Below, in pieces: positions 30,613-41,851 of a stretch of 64,000 bases of DNA. The notes beneath the pieces are model-generated. The model did not search any database and was not told the origin of the DNA. It was given only the letters and a program-made list of their open reading frames with translations. The position numbers and the translations under genes are program-made. This DNA is from Auriscalpium vulgare (taxonomy: Eukaryota; Basidiomycota; Agaricomycetes; Russulales; Auriscalpiaceae). How positions within the stretch are numbered: position 1 is the first letter of the stretch; each line of letters begins with the position of its first letter. The stretch is from NCBI GenBank assembly GCA_019915015.1, contig JAHBBC010000004.1:1798001-1862000 (forward strand), given 5' to 3'.

Positions 30613-33600
30613 TCATGCCAGCTCGCAGGAAGTACAATGATGAGAAGAGCATATTACACAGTTTCGACGAGTTGGCCAGTTGTGGGCCGAGGACCGCATA
30701 ACTCTGTGACTGCAAGACACTTGCATGAGTATGATTGTGGCGCATGCCTCAGAGCTCGACACAAACTCATATACAAATCTGACTCTTGTACACCCGCGCC
30801 TGCGCGAGCGACCTTGCCCATTTCGTGAAGTATGTCCGCAATAGCTCGTCACTATGGTCCCGGCCCCGGAGGTGAACATCAAAAAGCATCGTTGCCTTTT
30901 CGCAGTCACGGTTGGATAACACAGACCCGCTGTCATTTAGTGTCAGCAACAAAGTTTCTCCCGGCGAGTTCAAGGGTACAAACTAGATAAGCCACCCGTT
31001 GGAAACGGCAAGTACTTCAGTCTGAAGGATCCGATACAGCCTACTGATGAATATATCCACCGTGAAACATGAGTGTGCCTCCGGCTCGAGGTCAAAGATA
31101 TTCCCCGCTACTACGTCCGGTTTGCCGGTATCATGGCCGCCGAGGCAAATATCCCCGACATTGTAGCCGCCGTCAAAGGAATACGTTTCGCTGGGAGTTT
31201 GATATGTCGCCTCGTGCATCGACGCGAGGAGCTGCGGGGTCCACAAGGCGTCAGCATGGTCAAGCGCGCGGGCGAGCTCCTCGGGCATTGGAATGTCTGG
31301 AGATCTGGAGTCGAGAACAATATCTGCGAAGTAAATGGATGAGATAGAGGGGCAGTGACCAACTTGCATTTTTACGGATGTCAATGACTGGTTGGTTCAA
31401 TAATGCTTGTTCCAGGTACTGACATGGGTGTTATCAGCGTGTTTTCAACATGAACAGGACGAGCTAACCGTCATATATCGAAAAAACAAGGCCCTATGCC
31501 CGTCACGGTGGTAGGTATCTACCCAACGATACTCTTGCGGAAGGCCAAGTAAAAGATTGTTGTCCTGGTCGATAGTGTATGTAGCGTTCTGAACTTGTAT
31601 GTTCAGCAACGCCCGACACTTTTGAAAGAGGCCTTACCATAATAAAATCCCTCGTACTCTCCTGATTCATAGATAGCTGCTGCTGCGCGTACAGCATTGC
31701 TCCCTTCATAAACCATCAAAGTGAGCTTTGAGAATCGCGCGACAGTGGCAGAGACGGCTAACGGCTATATCTCGGTACTCATAAAGCAAGATTTAGTCTG
31801 TGCTTTACATAAATGACCGACCACTCACAGCTTTCAATATTGCCAATGCGCCTTCCGTTGCGGAGACCTCAGCGGAGTCCACCACCTCTTCAGATATGAT
31901 AAGACGTCTTGCTTCGGTGCTGTCAGACCCAATAAGCATGAAGCCTTTCCCGAGCATTCGCGAGGCGCACCATAGGACAGAACAATGAAAGGCGTTGGTG
32001 TCTTGCCATTAGAGTAGCCTATAAGTTGAGGAAAGCGCGGATGATGGCTGCCAGAAAGAAAGAAAAAATTATTCAATGACATGTTCACATATAGAGACGA
32101 CGCACTACAGATTTCGGAGATGCTTGATATCCTGGTACCATTGCTGACGCGGGAGTCTCGATCATCAGAAATAGATATGAAACCAGAATCCAACGCACCC
32201 TGCGAAGCGTTGGGCATTGAACTCAGCCTGATTGAAGTGAAGTGCACCAGACTCGGAGTTGTCGTTCGAAAATCGTACTGCCAGTGCTCCAATCATCCTC
32301 TCTGCGAACAAGGCAAGAACAACTGGTACCCTTACACTCGTCGTCTGCATAGCTATTAGCGCGTGCCACTCCACGGACCGTGACCAGGACCACCACCACA
32401 TAAACGGGTGCTGTCTCGCTTCAGTTCTCTGTCGGTCTGCCTTCTACGACTGGCACCCACATCTAAAGCGCTGCCGCCGTGCGTCTGGCCCAGTATGGGC
32501 GTCCTCGTGGTGCATCAGGCTGGGGTCGCGTCAGGCCCTCATGTATTGTTTGTCGCCTATTGACTAGGGTGGGTCTTGTATCCACAACTACAGGAGTGGG
32601 AGGACGAGGGCGGGTTGCATCGTACAACAACGGACGGTCAGAGTATCGACCGATGGAAGGTTTGGTTCCTGGTGTAAATCCACCACACGTCAAAAATATT
32701 TGATTGAGAGTGTCGGCCTGGTTGCTTGTACAGGTGGTGTGATTAGGAGCGCTCGATTTGCCCGCCGGCCGCCTCCATGTGAAGCCGATCGAACACGGGG
32801 AGGACACGCGGGATCTGCCGCTCAACGAAGCATGGGCCGTCCTGGCGGCTGTATAGAGAACATCACGCGCTCCTTCCTGGAGTTCTGGGAGATGATAGAC
32901 TTGGCTATCGAGTACGCGCTCCGCAATGACATTGGACTCGGCTCCCTATCACGCAAATGCGAGTGACGACCGTCTCTGCCGCGACGTTCGTGGTCCGCGA
33001 GCGCAATGGTGGACTGCGACGCATCCCGCGTGATGATGTTTTGGACAAGCCCCGCGAGCTCAGAGATTTGAAGATTTGGTCCAGCGTCGTGTTCAGTGGC
33101 AGTGGCAAAAGAGTCCACAGACTGCACGAAAAATGAAGAGGCGGTGGCGTTGGAAGCCCAGTAGGGTGATTCTTGAGGGCATCCTCCCGACTGCCGGTAT
33201 ATCCTTTCACGACTACTTTCCTCCCATCGAGGTCGGCATCTGATAGCTCCTATGGTAGGTCAGTAATGGTCAGTCAGAGCACCAGGAGAGGGCATACGCC
33301 GAAGTCATCCTCTGGTTCTCGAAGTGTTGCGAAAAAGTCTTCCAGCTCGCCCGCAGTGGACGTTGCGGCTTCAGACTCGGCGATGATAGCACTTCGATCC
33401 GACAAAGCACCGGATTGCTGACTCCCGACGGCATAATGAATCTGTATAAGCGAAGTGAACTGTTCACGCGACTTGACCGTCAATAAGGGCACTTTAGTGT
33501 GGTGAATTGAAACGCACCTGGAAAGCTTGCAGCGCCTCATCCAAGCCGACCTCGCACTGCTGCAATATGTCTTCTATCTGGGGCCTCGACAAGAGCCGCT

Positions 33601-34597
33601 GCCGCCAGTTTGCCTGCGAGATACGGTGGATAGCGTCCTGCACCCCTCCTAGAGCGCTGAATGATATTGCGGGACGTTAACGATTTGATATCGGTTGACA
33701 CTACTGTGACTCACCTTTCTAGCTCACGCAGGTTGTCCAATAGCCTCTGCGGTGCGGAGTCCCATTTCCCCTCCATTTGCACCGCAAGTCGGGACAGCGC
33801 CTGTGTGGCGCGCCTAGCGATGCGCACACAGCGTTCCTGATTGACCTTCACAGCCTGGCAGAACCCGCGTATCAGACCAGATACGCCGCATACAGGGACA
33901 GCATCCGAGTTTCTCACCGCGATGGTCTTGAGCACGGTGGTGAGCAGAGCGGCGGCTGCCGCGGCCGGCGTTGACTGCAGCATGTTGGAGATGTCGCCGG
34001 CGAGCTCCGCGAGCGCGATAGACCATCCGAGCGAGGTACGGCTGGGAAATACGGTCGCCGCCGCTGGTGCACGATTCTCGCGGATGGCGATGACCTTGGA
34101 AGACGGATCCGCGGTACTAGGCGAAGGACGCCGCTGTTCAGATGTACTAGGAGGCGGTCGGCCCATGCGTTCGATCTTGAGGAAACCGAGGGGCATATCG
34201 AACACGGTTGATGGCTAGTTGATTGAGTTGCGAATGTAGATGAGAGTGGCCGATAACACTGTAGGCAGATACGCACAGCCTGGCATGCATGCACAGGATA
34301 TCGCCGCCCAAGAAGCGCCGAATGTACTGCAAAGTGATCAACCGCTCAGTCTGCTTCCAAGGGACTGACACCGAAAGCGCGCAACTTTAGCTTGTAGTTG
34401 AGGTTAGACGACGAAGCCATAAGAGCTTGAAACCACTCAGTGCCAGCGATAGCGAGTTCGCCCGTAGAGGTGAAAGGAAGGAACACTTGAGGAACACACC
34501 CGTACTGACGCTCGACATGCATTTCATCCCCAAGTCCGGCGTAGAATAGAGAGTAAGATTGAGGTGTGACATAGGTGCACATGAACGCTTCTTGCAT
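30613..34597 (-). pseudogene. predicted MLKL-like / kinase-like protein, copy 2 (disrupted)
   Basis: A duplicate of the gene at 24387-27155 in the same orientation. It shows the same helical N-terminus (MFDMPLGFLKIERM, NQERCVRIARRATQAL), LIQIHYAVG, DLDGRKVVVKGYTG, HPRFPQLIGYSNGKTP, MLYAQQQLSMNQESTRDFI and FDLEPEAHSCFTVDIF. Two lesions stand out: a TAG at 30983-30985 where copy 1 has GAG (codons after GWLI), and an insertion of about 0.96 kb breaking the kinase-like exon (32210-33174). It keeps upstream exons absent from copy 1 (34346-34597, with FYAGLGDEMHVERQYGCVP, and about 34255-34330, YIRRFLGGDILCMHARL). These show what the 5' end of the family looks like. Confidence 0.65.
32210..33174. 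other. insertion inside kinase-like exon of copy 2
   Basis: Copy 1 and copy 2 are colinear up to the SREDALK codons at about 33174, and again from the intron beginning ggtgcgttgg near 32205. The roughly 960 bases between have no counterpart in copy 1. Frames inside them (for example 32822-33127 and 32463-32825, both minus) match nothing I recognise. I saw no clear inverted termini or target duplication. Confidence 0.5.
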
Positions 34598-34837
34598 AGC
34601 GGGAGACGGAGGAGTCCCAGAAAGGTGACTATTCGCTGGACGCGATCACGTGCATCCAATGACCATCTTCCGCGCCTCAAACCGTCTATTAAAAAGATGA
34701 AAAAGGTAAGGATACAACATGTATGGTAAAACAACAGCAATAACTAAGAGAGCCTAATGATCTAAGTAGAAGTACAATGAGATTGTAATGCAAATCAAAA
34801 CCTCAACTGAGTCATGCATCATGCGCGACTGGATGAA

Positions 34838-35939
34838 TCACGCGGAGCCGTAATAAGCCTGCGGATAGTACGAAGCATAGTGATGACCCGCCCCATAACG
34901 AGGGTCGACCGGGGGATAGGGGGAGTGACGGTACACCGTCGACGGCCCGTAAGTGAGCTCCGTGAGGAGCGCTGCCGCGCGCAAGTCCTCCGCGTTGAGC
35001 GACGGGGCCCTTTGCATCGCGCGCGCCGGGGCAGGCATTACCGTCCATCCCTGGTACTCCATTGCTCCGGCGGACGAGGCTGCGTACTCGCTGCGGGACG
35101 GCGCGTGCTCGTCATTGAGCTCGTCTTCCTCGTCTGTCTCGTCGTCCCCGCCACGGTCCCACTGGGCGGGAGAGAAGGTGTAGGATTTCGAGGGGATGTA
35201 GCCCGAGAAGGCTGCGGACATGAGGGACGGGGCGGCGGGTGGCGGACGGCACACGGTGCAATAACGTCCGAACGCGGACGCGGACGCGACCATCTCGGCG
35301 TCTGTGGAGAAATCGGCCGTTGGCGCGGCGGTAGGGGACGGCGAGGGTGGACGGGTGGAGGGAGGAGATGGAGTGACCGTGGGCGGCACGGGCGAGGGGG
35401 ATGCCGCCGGGGAGGGTGAAGACGCGGCTGCTATCGAAGGCTCGGACGTGCCTTGGGATCCGCGCAGCATGTCGCGCTCGTCGTCCGTAAAGAACGGCTG
35501 GGGCTCTGGCGGAGAGTTAGCAAGAGCCGCAATACGCTGTCGGTCCTTCTCGCTCAGCTGGACCGCCTCCGTCAGCCTGCCGAGGACAGCACCAAGAGGG
35601 TCCTTGGTTTTGCGGTAGGTCACAATATCCTGGCGTTTGTTGGAGAACCAGTGGTGGACCTTCTTGTAGGAGCTAACGATCGAAGGTGCGTCAGTCACGC
35701 GAGTGGGAAAAGGAGCTAGGGCACGCGTACCAGCTGATGATGTCCGCTATCTCCTGCTTCTGCTCTGCATTGGGGTAGGCATTCAGCCTGAAGAAGTAGA
35801 ACAGCATGCTCCTTTGCTGAGCATTCATCGTTACGAAGCGTGGGTCGGGCTTGCTATTGCACTTGATTGCGGTGGCGCGATTCGACGACGACGACTTCCT
35901 GGTTGTGCGGCGGGTCTTCCTGCCGTATGAGTGCGCCAT
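34838..35939 (-). CDS. homeodomain transcription factor
   Basis: Two exons (35731-35939 and 34838-35672) and a 58-bp intron give 347 aa. The homeodomain sits near the N-terminus: a basic arm (GRKTRRTTRKSSSSN), helix 1/2 (QRSMLFYFFRLNAYPNAEQK), and a recognition helix VHHWFSNKRQ matching the W-F-x-N-x-R signature. The intron falls inside the homeobox just before helix 3. The remainder is Pro/Ser/Thr-rich (about residues 140-200) with an acidic DDETDEEDELNDE stretch and a Tyr-rich C-terminus (HHYASYYPQAYYG), which may act as an activation domain. It is DNA-binding by family. It is not recognisably one of the paired HD1/HD2 mating-type proteins, and no partner lies next to it. Confidence 0.82.
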
Positions 35940-37057
35940 TAATGGACTAGGATGCGTTATGTGAGGAACAGCAGAGAGGATGTGGATATAGGCGCGTCCG
36001 GTGACCAAGAGCAAATCGGCGGGAGATAGAGTCCAGTGAAGTTTGCCATAGAGAATGGGACAGCATTTATATGCGCACCCGTGGCTTAACCAAGGAAAAA
36101 ACACATAGACAAACAAACAAACAAACAGTGAAGGGTGCGGCAAAGGCACGGAACGTTGCGTGCGGACGCCCATTGACCTCGTGTCGGCAGCCAGGAGGAC
36201 AATGACGCGGCGGCATGGTCAGGGTCCAAAGCGAACGGCCTTTTGGAGCGAAATATGTGGCTGTCAGTACGCACTTGTGAGAGGATGGCCGCCAAGTCAG
36301 GCCAGTGCGCTAGGGGCACAGTGTAAAGCGGGGATGGATGCGTATTTCTCCGCGACATGAGAATGTCATCCGCGTGCTGCACCGACATATTAAATCAGCG
36401 GTTTCTACCGTTCCATGCACGCCACTCACCGTCGATATTTGGAGGCTCGCAGCTTGGCACGACTGCGAGCGCTTGGCCGGCCACACTTGAGGCTTCTTCG
36501 GACACTGATGAGAGCCCCTGACACAGCTTGAGAAACCCGCGTTGGTCTATGTCGATGGCGGACTCAGGGGAGTCAGCTTGGCCGCTGTGCCGCACGTTGT
36601 CGATGATGGTGACTCAGGAAGGCGGTCTGCGCAGTGCGCCGGCGTTGGCGCCCGTGCCTTCGGCACAGCCACATCTTATCTCGGCCTCGTGCCTCAATCT
36701 CTGGCTGGCTTCGACGAAGCCACTGAACGTGTTGGCCCACGCAAAGCTCACACACGAACGCATTTGGACCGTACTCAAGCTGTCGCATCTCCGCTTTCTT
36801 GTACTAAAAGGACTTCATGTGTTCATGCTCGTGAGGGCGGCAAGATCTACGTAGATACATTGCAGTGAAACGCGGATACTGTACGCAGTGTCCAACGGCA
36901 CTGTCTCTGGATACCAAAGAACGATGACAAATCGCACCCACTTACAGTCCAGTTACCATAATATATACAGTCCGATCACGATGCCACCAAGGTCCTTGGG
37001 CCACTATGTGCTCCTGTCGCAATCGATGAGGGCATCCAAACGCGCAGACCAACGCCG
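35940..37057. other. 1.1-kb region without a supported gene
   Basis: This separates the homeodomain gene from the membrane-protein gene. Minus frames at 36086-36388 and 36395-36595 (SAIDIDQRGFLKLCQGLSSV) have coding-like composition, and a good donor site gtgagt at their end, but I cannot splice them in phase. A (CAAA)n microsatellite lies at 36110-36126. Confidence 0.3.
36110..36126. repeat. (CAAA)4 microsatellite
   Basis: Four perfect CAAA repeats plus one base. Confidence 0.9.
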
Positions 37058-38045
37058 CTAAACCGCCATGACACTTCCATAGACAGAGTCCCTTTTGTTT
37101 GGCGTCTGCTCCACCGGCGTACCAGGGCGTTGAGACATAGCCGCCAACAGACCGCCATACGGGCCCGCCAGCGCTGCAGTGTCGACGGAGACGACGGACC
37201 AATTGTGCGGGCCGGCTATCCGATGCGGCGCAGAGCCGTCGAACGAGGCCGCGCTCACGGGCGTGAGCGCGCGCCCAGAGCTGAGCCCCTGGAGTGACGA
37301 CGGCCGGCGCGACGGGCTCGGGATAATCAATTCTGGTGGGGCCCCGTGCGGTGTCGCAGGTATGCTCTCCAACTTTGTCTCCGCGTCCGCGTGTGCTTGC
37401 TGCCCGGCCGCCGTCATGGCAAGAGCCCGCGACGCCGCGCGGTGCGCCACGGCGAGGTCAACAGACGTCGGTGGGGCGGCGTGGGTGCCGGCGAAGTGGC
37501 GTGCAGGTGGGTAGATTGACGACACGGAGGAGAGGTGTGCGGTGTGTGCGTCAAGGTCCGAACCCAAAGTGTCGCTCCACGGCGTAGAATGGAGTTGGAA
37601 ATGGGAGTAGGGGTCCTGGAAGGGCGAGGGAGCGGACGCTTGAGCGGCAAGCGTAAGCGTGAGGAGGGAACTACGATGTGGGATGCGCTAGGGCTTACAT
37701 TTTGGTGGGGGAGAAACGTTGAGATTGTGCTGACGCAAGCGCCTCCACATTAAGACAAAGGTGAGGACGCTGAGGGCCACGGCGAAACAGCTTGCACAAA
37801 TGGCGATGATCACGCCCGTCGAAAGGGCGGTTGAAGAGGACGTGTTCTGCAAGCTGATGAGCACTTAGAGTCGCATAGTGATACTGAACAACTACTTGAA
37901 ATGAACTGGTCGTTGGGTTGTTCGACGCCTCGGGCGAACTCGGAGTCGGGTAGGTACTGGGGGAGACAGAGCTTGGTTCGATGGTGGCTGAGGCGGGACT
38001 GGAAGTGGGGAAAATAATGGGCGTAGTGTTCGTTGAGTTCGACAT
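37058..38045 (-). CDS. Ser/Thr-rich single-pass membrane protein
   Basis: Function unknown. The N-terminal part (start MSNSTNTTPIIF at 38045) is almost all Ser, Thr, Pro and Asn, with N-glycosylation sequons, as in an extracellular mucin-like stalk. After an intron (gtagtt...ttgcag) comes a transmembrane helix, TGVIIAICASCFAVALSVL, followed by basic MWRRLRQ. The cytoplasmic tail (37567-37058) is Ser/Pro/Ala-rich and ends SVYGSVMAV. The topology is N-outside, C-inside without a cleaved signal peptide; this layout is common in basidiomycete secretory/cell-wall sensor-like proteins. The second intron (donor gtaagc near 37698, acceptor ctccag near 37612) leaves a phase that I could not make fit, so the exon junction or the sequence there is doubtful. 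Confidence 0.6.
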
Positions 38046-39080
38046 GTTTGAATCTTCCAATAGCGGACGGGAATGCATATATTGACCAACGGTTGTAAGG
38101 AAGACGGGGCGCAAGATTAGATCGCGAACAGCAAAGAGGAGGAGAACGCAGGTGGCAAGAGCTCGGGTCGGACAAGAGAACGACCACCAAAGATATATGG
38201 ACGGATGGTCATCATCATCAAGAGATGCGGATGTCGATGTCGAGGAGACCAAGAGGACGTGGGAATGACGAGAGAAAGCTTGGTTCAAGATATGCCCCAT
38301 CGAAGGGATACCAGCGATTTCAGATGTGTAGAGGAATCTGATGATGGTCGTCGTATTGATTGCAGCTACGTAGAGCACCTGCACTGTGCAGATCATCAGT
38401 ACACGACTTTGCACAAGACCAGTGACCTATTGGAACGTGGGAGTATCAAGGGTTTGACAAGCACCAGAGCAGCAGATATCATCATACAGACCTCGGCGGT
38501 AGACAAGCTACCCAAAATGCATCTGTGCTTGCAATGGTTGTTGATTGACTCGGCAGTCACGCAATGGGTCCATACGTCGCATCGTCCACCCATAGGAAGT
38601 CAATTGGCCGTAACGCCCGAGTTTCCAGAAATATCCTGAGGCCATGCGAGCAAGACGTGCAGTGCTGTGAATATGCGAGCGATGGTAGGGATGGCAAACG
38701 GTCAAGGCGGCCAGCCTGAGGAAGCTTCGGGATCCCTGGCAAATCAATCCGTATTTCATGCCAAATGTATCCAGAAGAGGCATTCGAAGAATTTCCTGCC
38801 AAACGTGGCATGCCAAAAGAGAGCTTGTCCTTTGAACTTCCACGACAGCAACATTGATTTGCCAGCGCATTGCCAGCGGGACATCGTCAAAGACTAGTTT
38901 TTGGCGCGGGAAAGCACCCTTTGTACGGTGATTGACCACCGTCGCCGTTGCACCAGCAGTGTCCAGCACTGGTACATCAAGCTGGTCTCACCGTGCGAGC
39001 ACTAGGGTAACCTGTCGGCCAGTAAGTCTCACCTTGTGGTTGCTTGGGTCTTCATTCACACTCGTTACCAACTCATAGCA
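38046..39080. other. 1-kb intergenic region, no gene supported
   Basis: Divergent upstream regions of the membrane-protein gene and the glutaminyl cyclotransferase. A 153-codon minus frame (38508-38969) shows no family resemblance and no splice support. Confidence 0.4.
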
Positions 39081-40570
39081 ATGTTGTGGCATGCTCTCAT
39101 TCTACTCGGGCTCTGTCCGACCCCGTTCTCGCATGCGGCGTCCACCCTAGGCGAGCGTGATCTCAACTCACTATCTTCCCCCGCCATCTCCACGCTTGCC
39201 CAGTCTCCCGACCCGTCGCGCAACCTCGACCCCACGAACCCCGCCTCGCACCTCTCTAAAATCCTCATCCCCCGCGCGCGTATGCCCCGTCCCACCCCTC
39301 CCATGACCCCGTGCTCAGATCTCCACAGCGGACACTGAGAACAACACGCTCGTGCGCAACTACATTGCGTCGACACTGCGGGCGCTCAAGTGGCACATCG
39401 AGTTTGACTCATTCGTATGGGATACGCCCGTTGGGCCCAAGAACTTCACGAACGTGATCGCGACAAAGGACCCCGACGCGCCGCGCCGCGTCGTGCTCTC
39501 CGCGCATTTTGACTCAAAGTACTTCTCGACATACCCCCAGAACCAGGTGCGTGATGCCCGCGTATGTGCCGTGAGACGCGTTGCTCACGTCCGCGCGGCG
39601 CCTTGTGGCGGTCACCGCAGTAGTTCGTCGGCGCGACTGACTCGGCGGCGCCATGCGCGATCATGCTGGACCTCGCGGAGGTCCTCGATCCTCTACTCGA
39701 TGCACGTGCGAAACGTGTGGCAGATGACGCGCTGTCGGAAGACGAGGACGAGGATGTGGCGGATACCACGCTGCAGCTCATCTTCTTCGACGGTGAGGAG
39801 GCGTTCGCAGACTGGACAGACACCGACTCAATATACGGCGCACGGTACTTCTCCTTTTCTACCCCGTATCACCTCTCTTGTCGATCATCCTCTTCTCCGC
39901 AGACACCTCGCCGAAACATGGGCCACGACCTACCTCCCACCCCACGCGAAACGGCGGTTGCTTTCCCCCTCCGCGCCTGCAACACCCCTCTCAACAATCG
40001 AGCACCTCGTCCTGATCGACCTCCTCGGCGCGCCGCACCCGCGCGTGCGCTCTTTCTTCCCAGACACGGGCTGGCTTTTCGACGGCCTCGTGCGCGCCGA
40101 GGCGCGCCTGCACGCCGCGGGGTTGCTCGAGCAGGGTGAGCTGCGGAGTTTCTTCCAGAAGCGCACGGGCCAGGAGCAGAACCTCGGGTACATGGGCGAC
40201 GACCACGTCCCGTTCCTTAAGCGCGGCGTGAGCGTGCTGCACGTCATCGCAGAGCCGTTCCCGCGCGTGTGGCATACGCTAGGGGTACCTGCTGATCCTC
40301 TCTCCGCGTGTGCGGGTGACTGATGCTTGGGTGTAGGACGACGCTTCGGCGCTGGACGTGCCGACGTTGCGGCGATGGAACCTCATCATGCGGATATTTT
40401 TCTCGGAGTACCTTGGTCTGCGCCCAGACGAGAACGACAAGCGCGCGAGTCATTTGGAGCCGACGCCGTCAACGCCGCCGCCACTTGTGCGCAAGTCGGA
40501 TGTGGAATTGGTGAGCGCATTTTGTCCGTGCTATGCGAAGCATATACTGATCGCGCCTGGCGCCCAGTAG
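39081..40570 (+). CDS. glutaminyl-peptide cyclotransferase (M28-like)
   Basis: Zinc enzyme that converts N-terminal Gln to pyroglutamate on secreted proteins. The start ATG at 39081 opens a signal peptide (MLWHALILLGLCPTPFSHA). Five exons splice cleanly: the first 39081-39279, the second from 39329. Signatures in order: NTLVRNYIASTLRAL, SAHFDSKYF, GATDSAAPCAIMLDLAE (zinc Asp), LIFFDGEEAF (catalytic and zinc Glu), DSIYGARHLAE, MGDDHVPFLKRGVSVLH (zinc His) and FPRVWHTLGDDASALD. An acidic insert (LSEDEDEDVAD) sits before the catalytic Glu. Length and motifs are complete; the stop is at 40568-40570. The roughly 420 bp beyond it, up to the convergent gene ending at 40994, hold nothing recognisable. 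Confidence 0.9.
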
Positions 40571-40993
40571 CTGTTGTGATGCGTCTCACACATGTTGTAG
40601 ATTGGTAGATTGGTTGGAACATTGATTGTACGTAGGGTCTTGCGATGCACTTCACATTTTCGATGCACCCCATACCATCCCCCATTAAGTTGCATTGCAC
40701 TTGCGTCTCGAACGCAGCCTCGCTGACCCTGAATCGTATACCGAAACTTTCCGTCAACAGATGCCATGTATACTAACGCAGGAACCTAAACACTTCGCCA
40801 CCCGCGTATTCTCGCAAGGGAAGATTGTTCGATGAAACACACTAGCGCCACGCTTCAATCAGTGTCCCGCTGACTTGTGAGTTTGGTTTCCATCGGAGCC
40901 GTTACTCATTCCAACGAGACGTATACAAGTAAGTAATGGCAGACTTCTACCGGCTTGCTCGCCGAAGTCCACGCACCGCCGTCCACCTCCTCT

Positions 40994-41851
40994 TCAATAA
41001 TCGTCATCCTCCGGATCAAAGATGTGCCGGAGCAAGAACTTGAGAACACCACCCGCCTTCGCCACTTCGCGCGGGAAAAACCTCCCAGTGTCCTGGGTAT
41101 AATCACTGAGATCCGCGACCGTCCTAAACTTCTTCACCGCAGTCTTGCCTCTCGCCTGCACGAGGTCAACCAAATTGACATGGGTTGCATGGACAATCTG
41201 CACATGCTTCCTCAGTGCCATCATCACGGCGCGCAAATAACACAGTGGCACCCACCATACGACATGCCATGAGCCCCTCAGGCAGTGGATAAATTCGCAG
41301 CGCAGCGCACAAAAGGTGCCACGAATTGATGTCATTCACGTCCGTGCCGTAGATGTCGTCGAACTCTTCAACGAGGGCTGTTCTGTAGTCCTCCCACGCC
41401 TGCGTGCTCTGCTGACTGCCGCGTTGCCATTGAGACCGCTGGGAGAGTCGGCGGAACTCGTCTGCCGGGGACTCGGACGGGTTATATTGGTATGCAGGGA
41501 AGCGCGCGAAAAAAGCCGCGAGAGGCGTGCGTCGGGGCGGGCGGGCATTTGTGACCTAGTGAATGCGTGAGGCGAGGAATGGTGAGCGGAGAGAGAGAAC
41601 GGAATGCGTACCTGGTGGTGCGAGTATGTCGAGGGTAAAGAGCTTGTCGATGATGAATAGCGCCAGGGATCAGCGCTGAATGAGGGAGCAGGGGACGGTT
41701 GAGATTCGGACGCTGGTGACCAGCGGAAATCGTCCGAAGAAGCGGAGGAGCTTGGTGCGAGAGGAGCCGCTGTTCGGTGAACCACTGGAAGAGGAGCAGC
41801 CTGCATGCGAGCAGCCTCCAAAAAGGGACGTTCGACATACGTGGTAGTCAT
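40994..41851 (-). CDS. uncharacterised AGGVL-family protein, paralog 1
   Basis: Function unknown. Three exons (41612-41851, 41256-41555, 40994-41197), all in phase 0, give 247 aa. A Ser/Pro-rich N-terminus (MTTTYVERPFLEAAR) is followed by the shared core: AFFARFPAYQYNPSESP, EFRRLSQRSQW, EEFDDIYGTDVNDINSWHLLC and LRIYPLPE. The third exon carries THVNLVDLVQ, LSDYTQDTGRFFPREVAKAGGVLKFLLRHIFDP (given here in parts: LSDYTQDTG, FFPREVAKAGGVLKFLLRHI) and an acidic tail DPEDDDY. The same blocks in the same order and the same last-intron position occur in three neighbours (43.4, 44.6 and 46.0 kb). I recall similar short proteins in other Agaricomycetes but know no name or activity. Its ATG lies in the 3' end of RPA32. 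Confidence 0.75.

Noticed and set aside
32822..33127. A second helical-bundle domain inside the copy 2 insertion
   Set aside because: Only the short ELAG-like match resembles the family N-terminus; the rest does not align.
34838..35939. Mating-type (HD1/HD2) locus
   Set aside because: There is a single homeodomain gene with no divergent partner, and no neighbouring mitochondrial intermediate peptidase gene is visible.
38508..38969. 153-codon minus frame
   Set aside because: No recognisable domain and no splice or start support.
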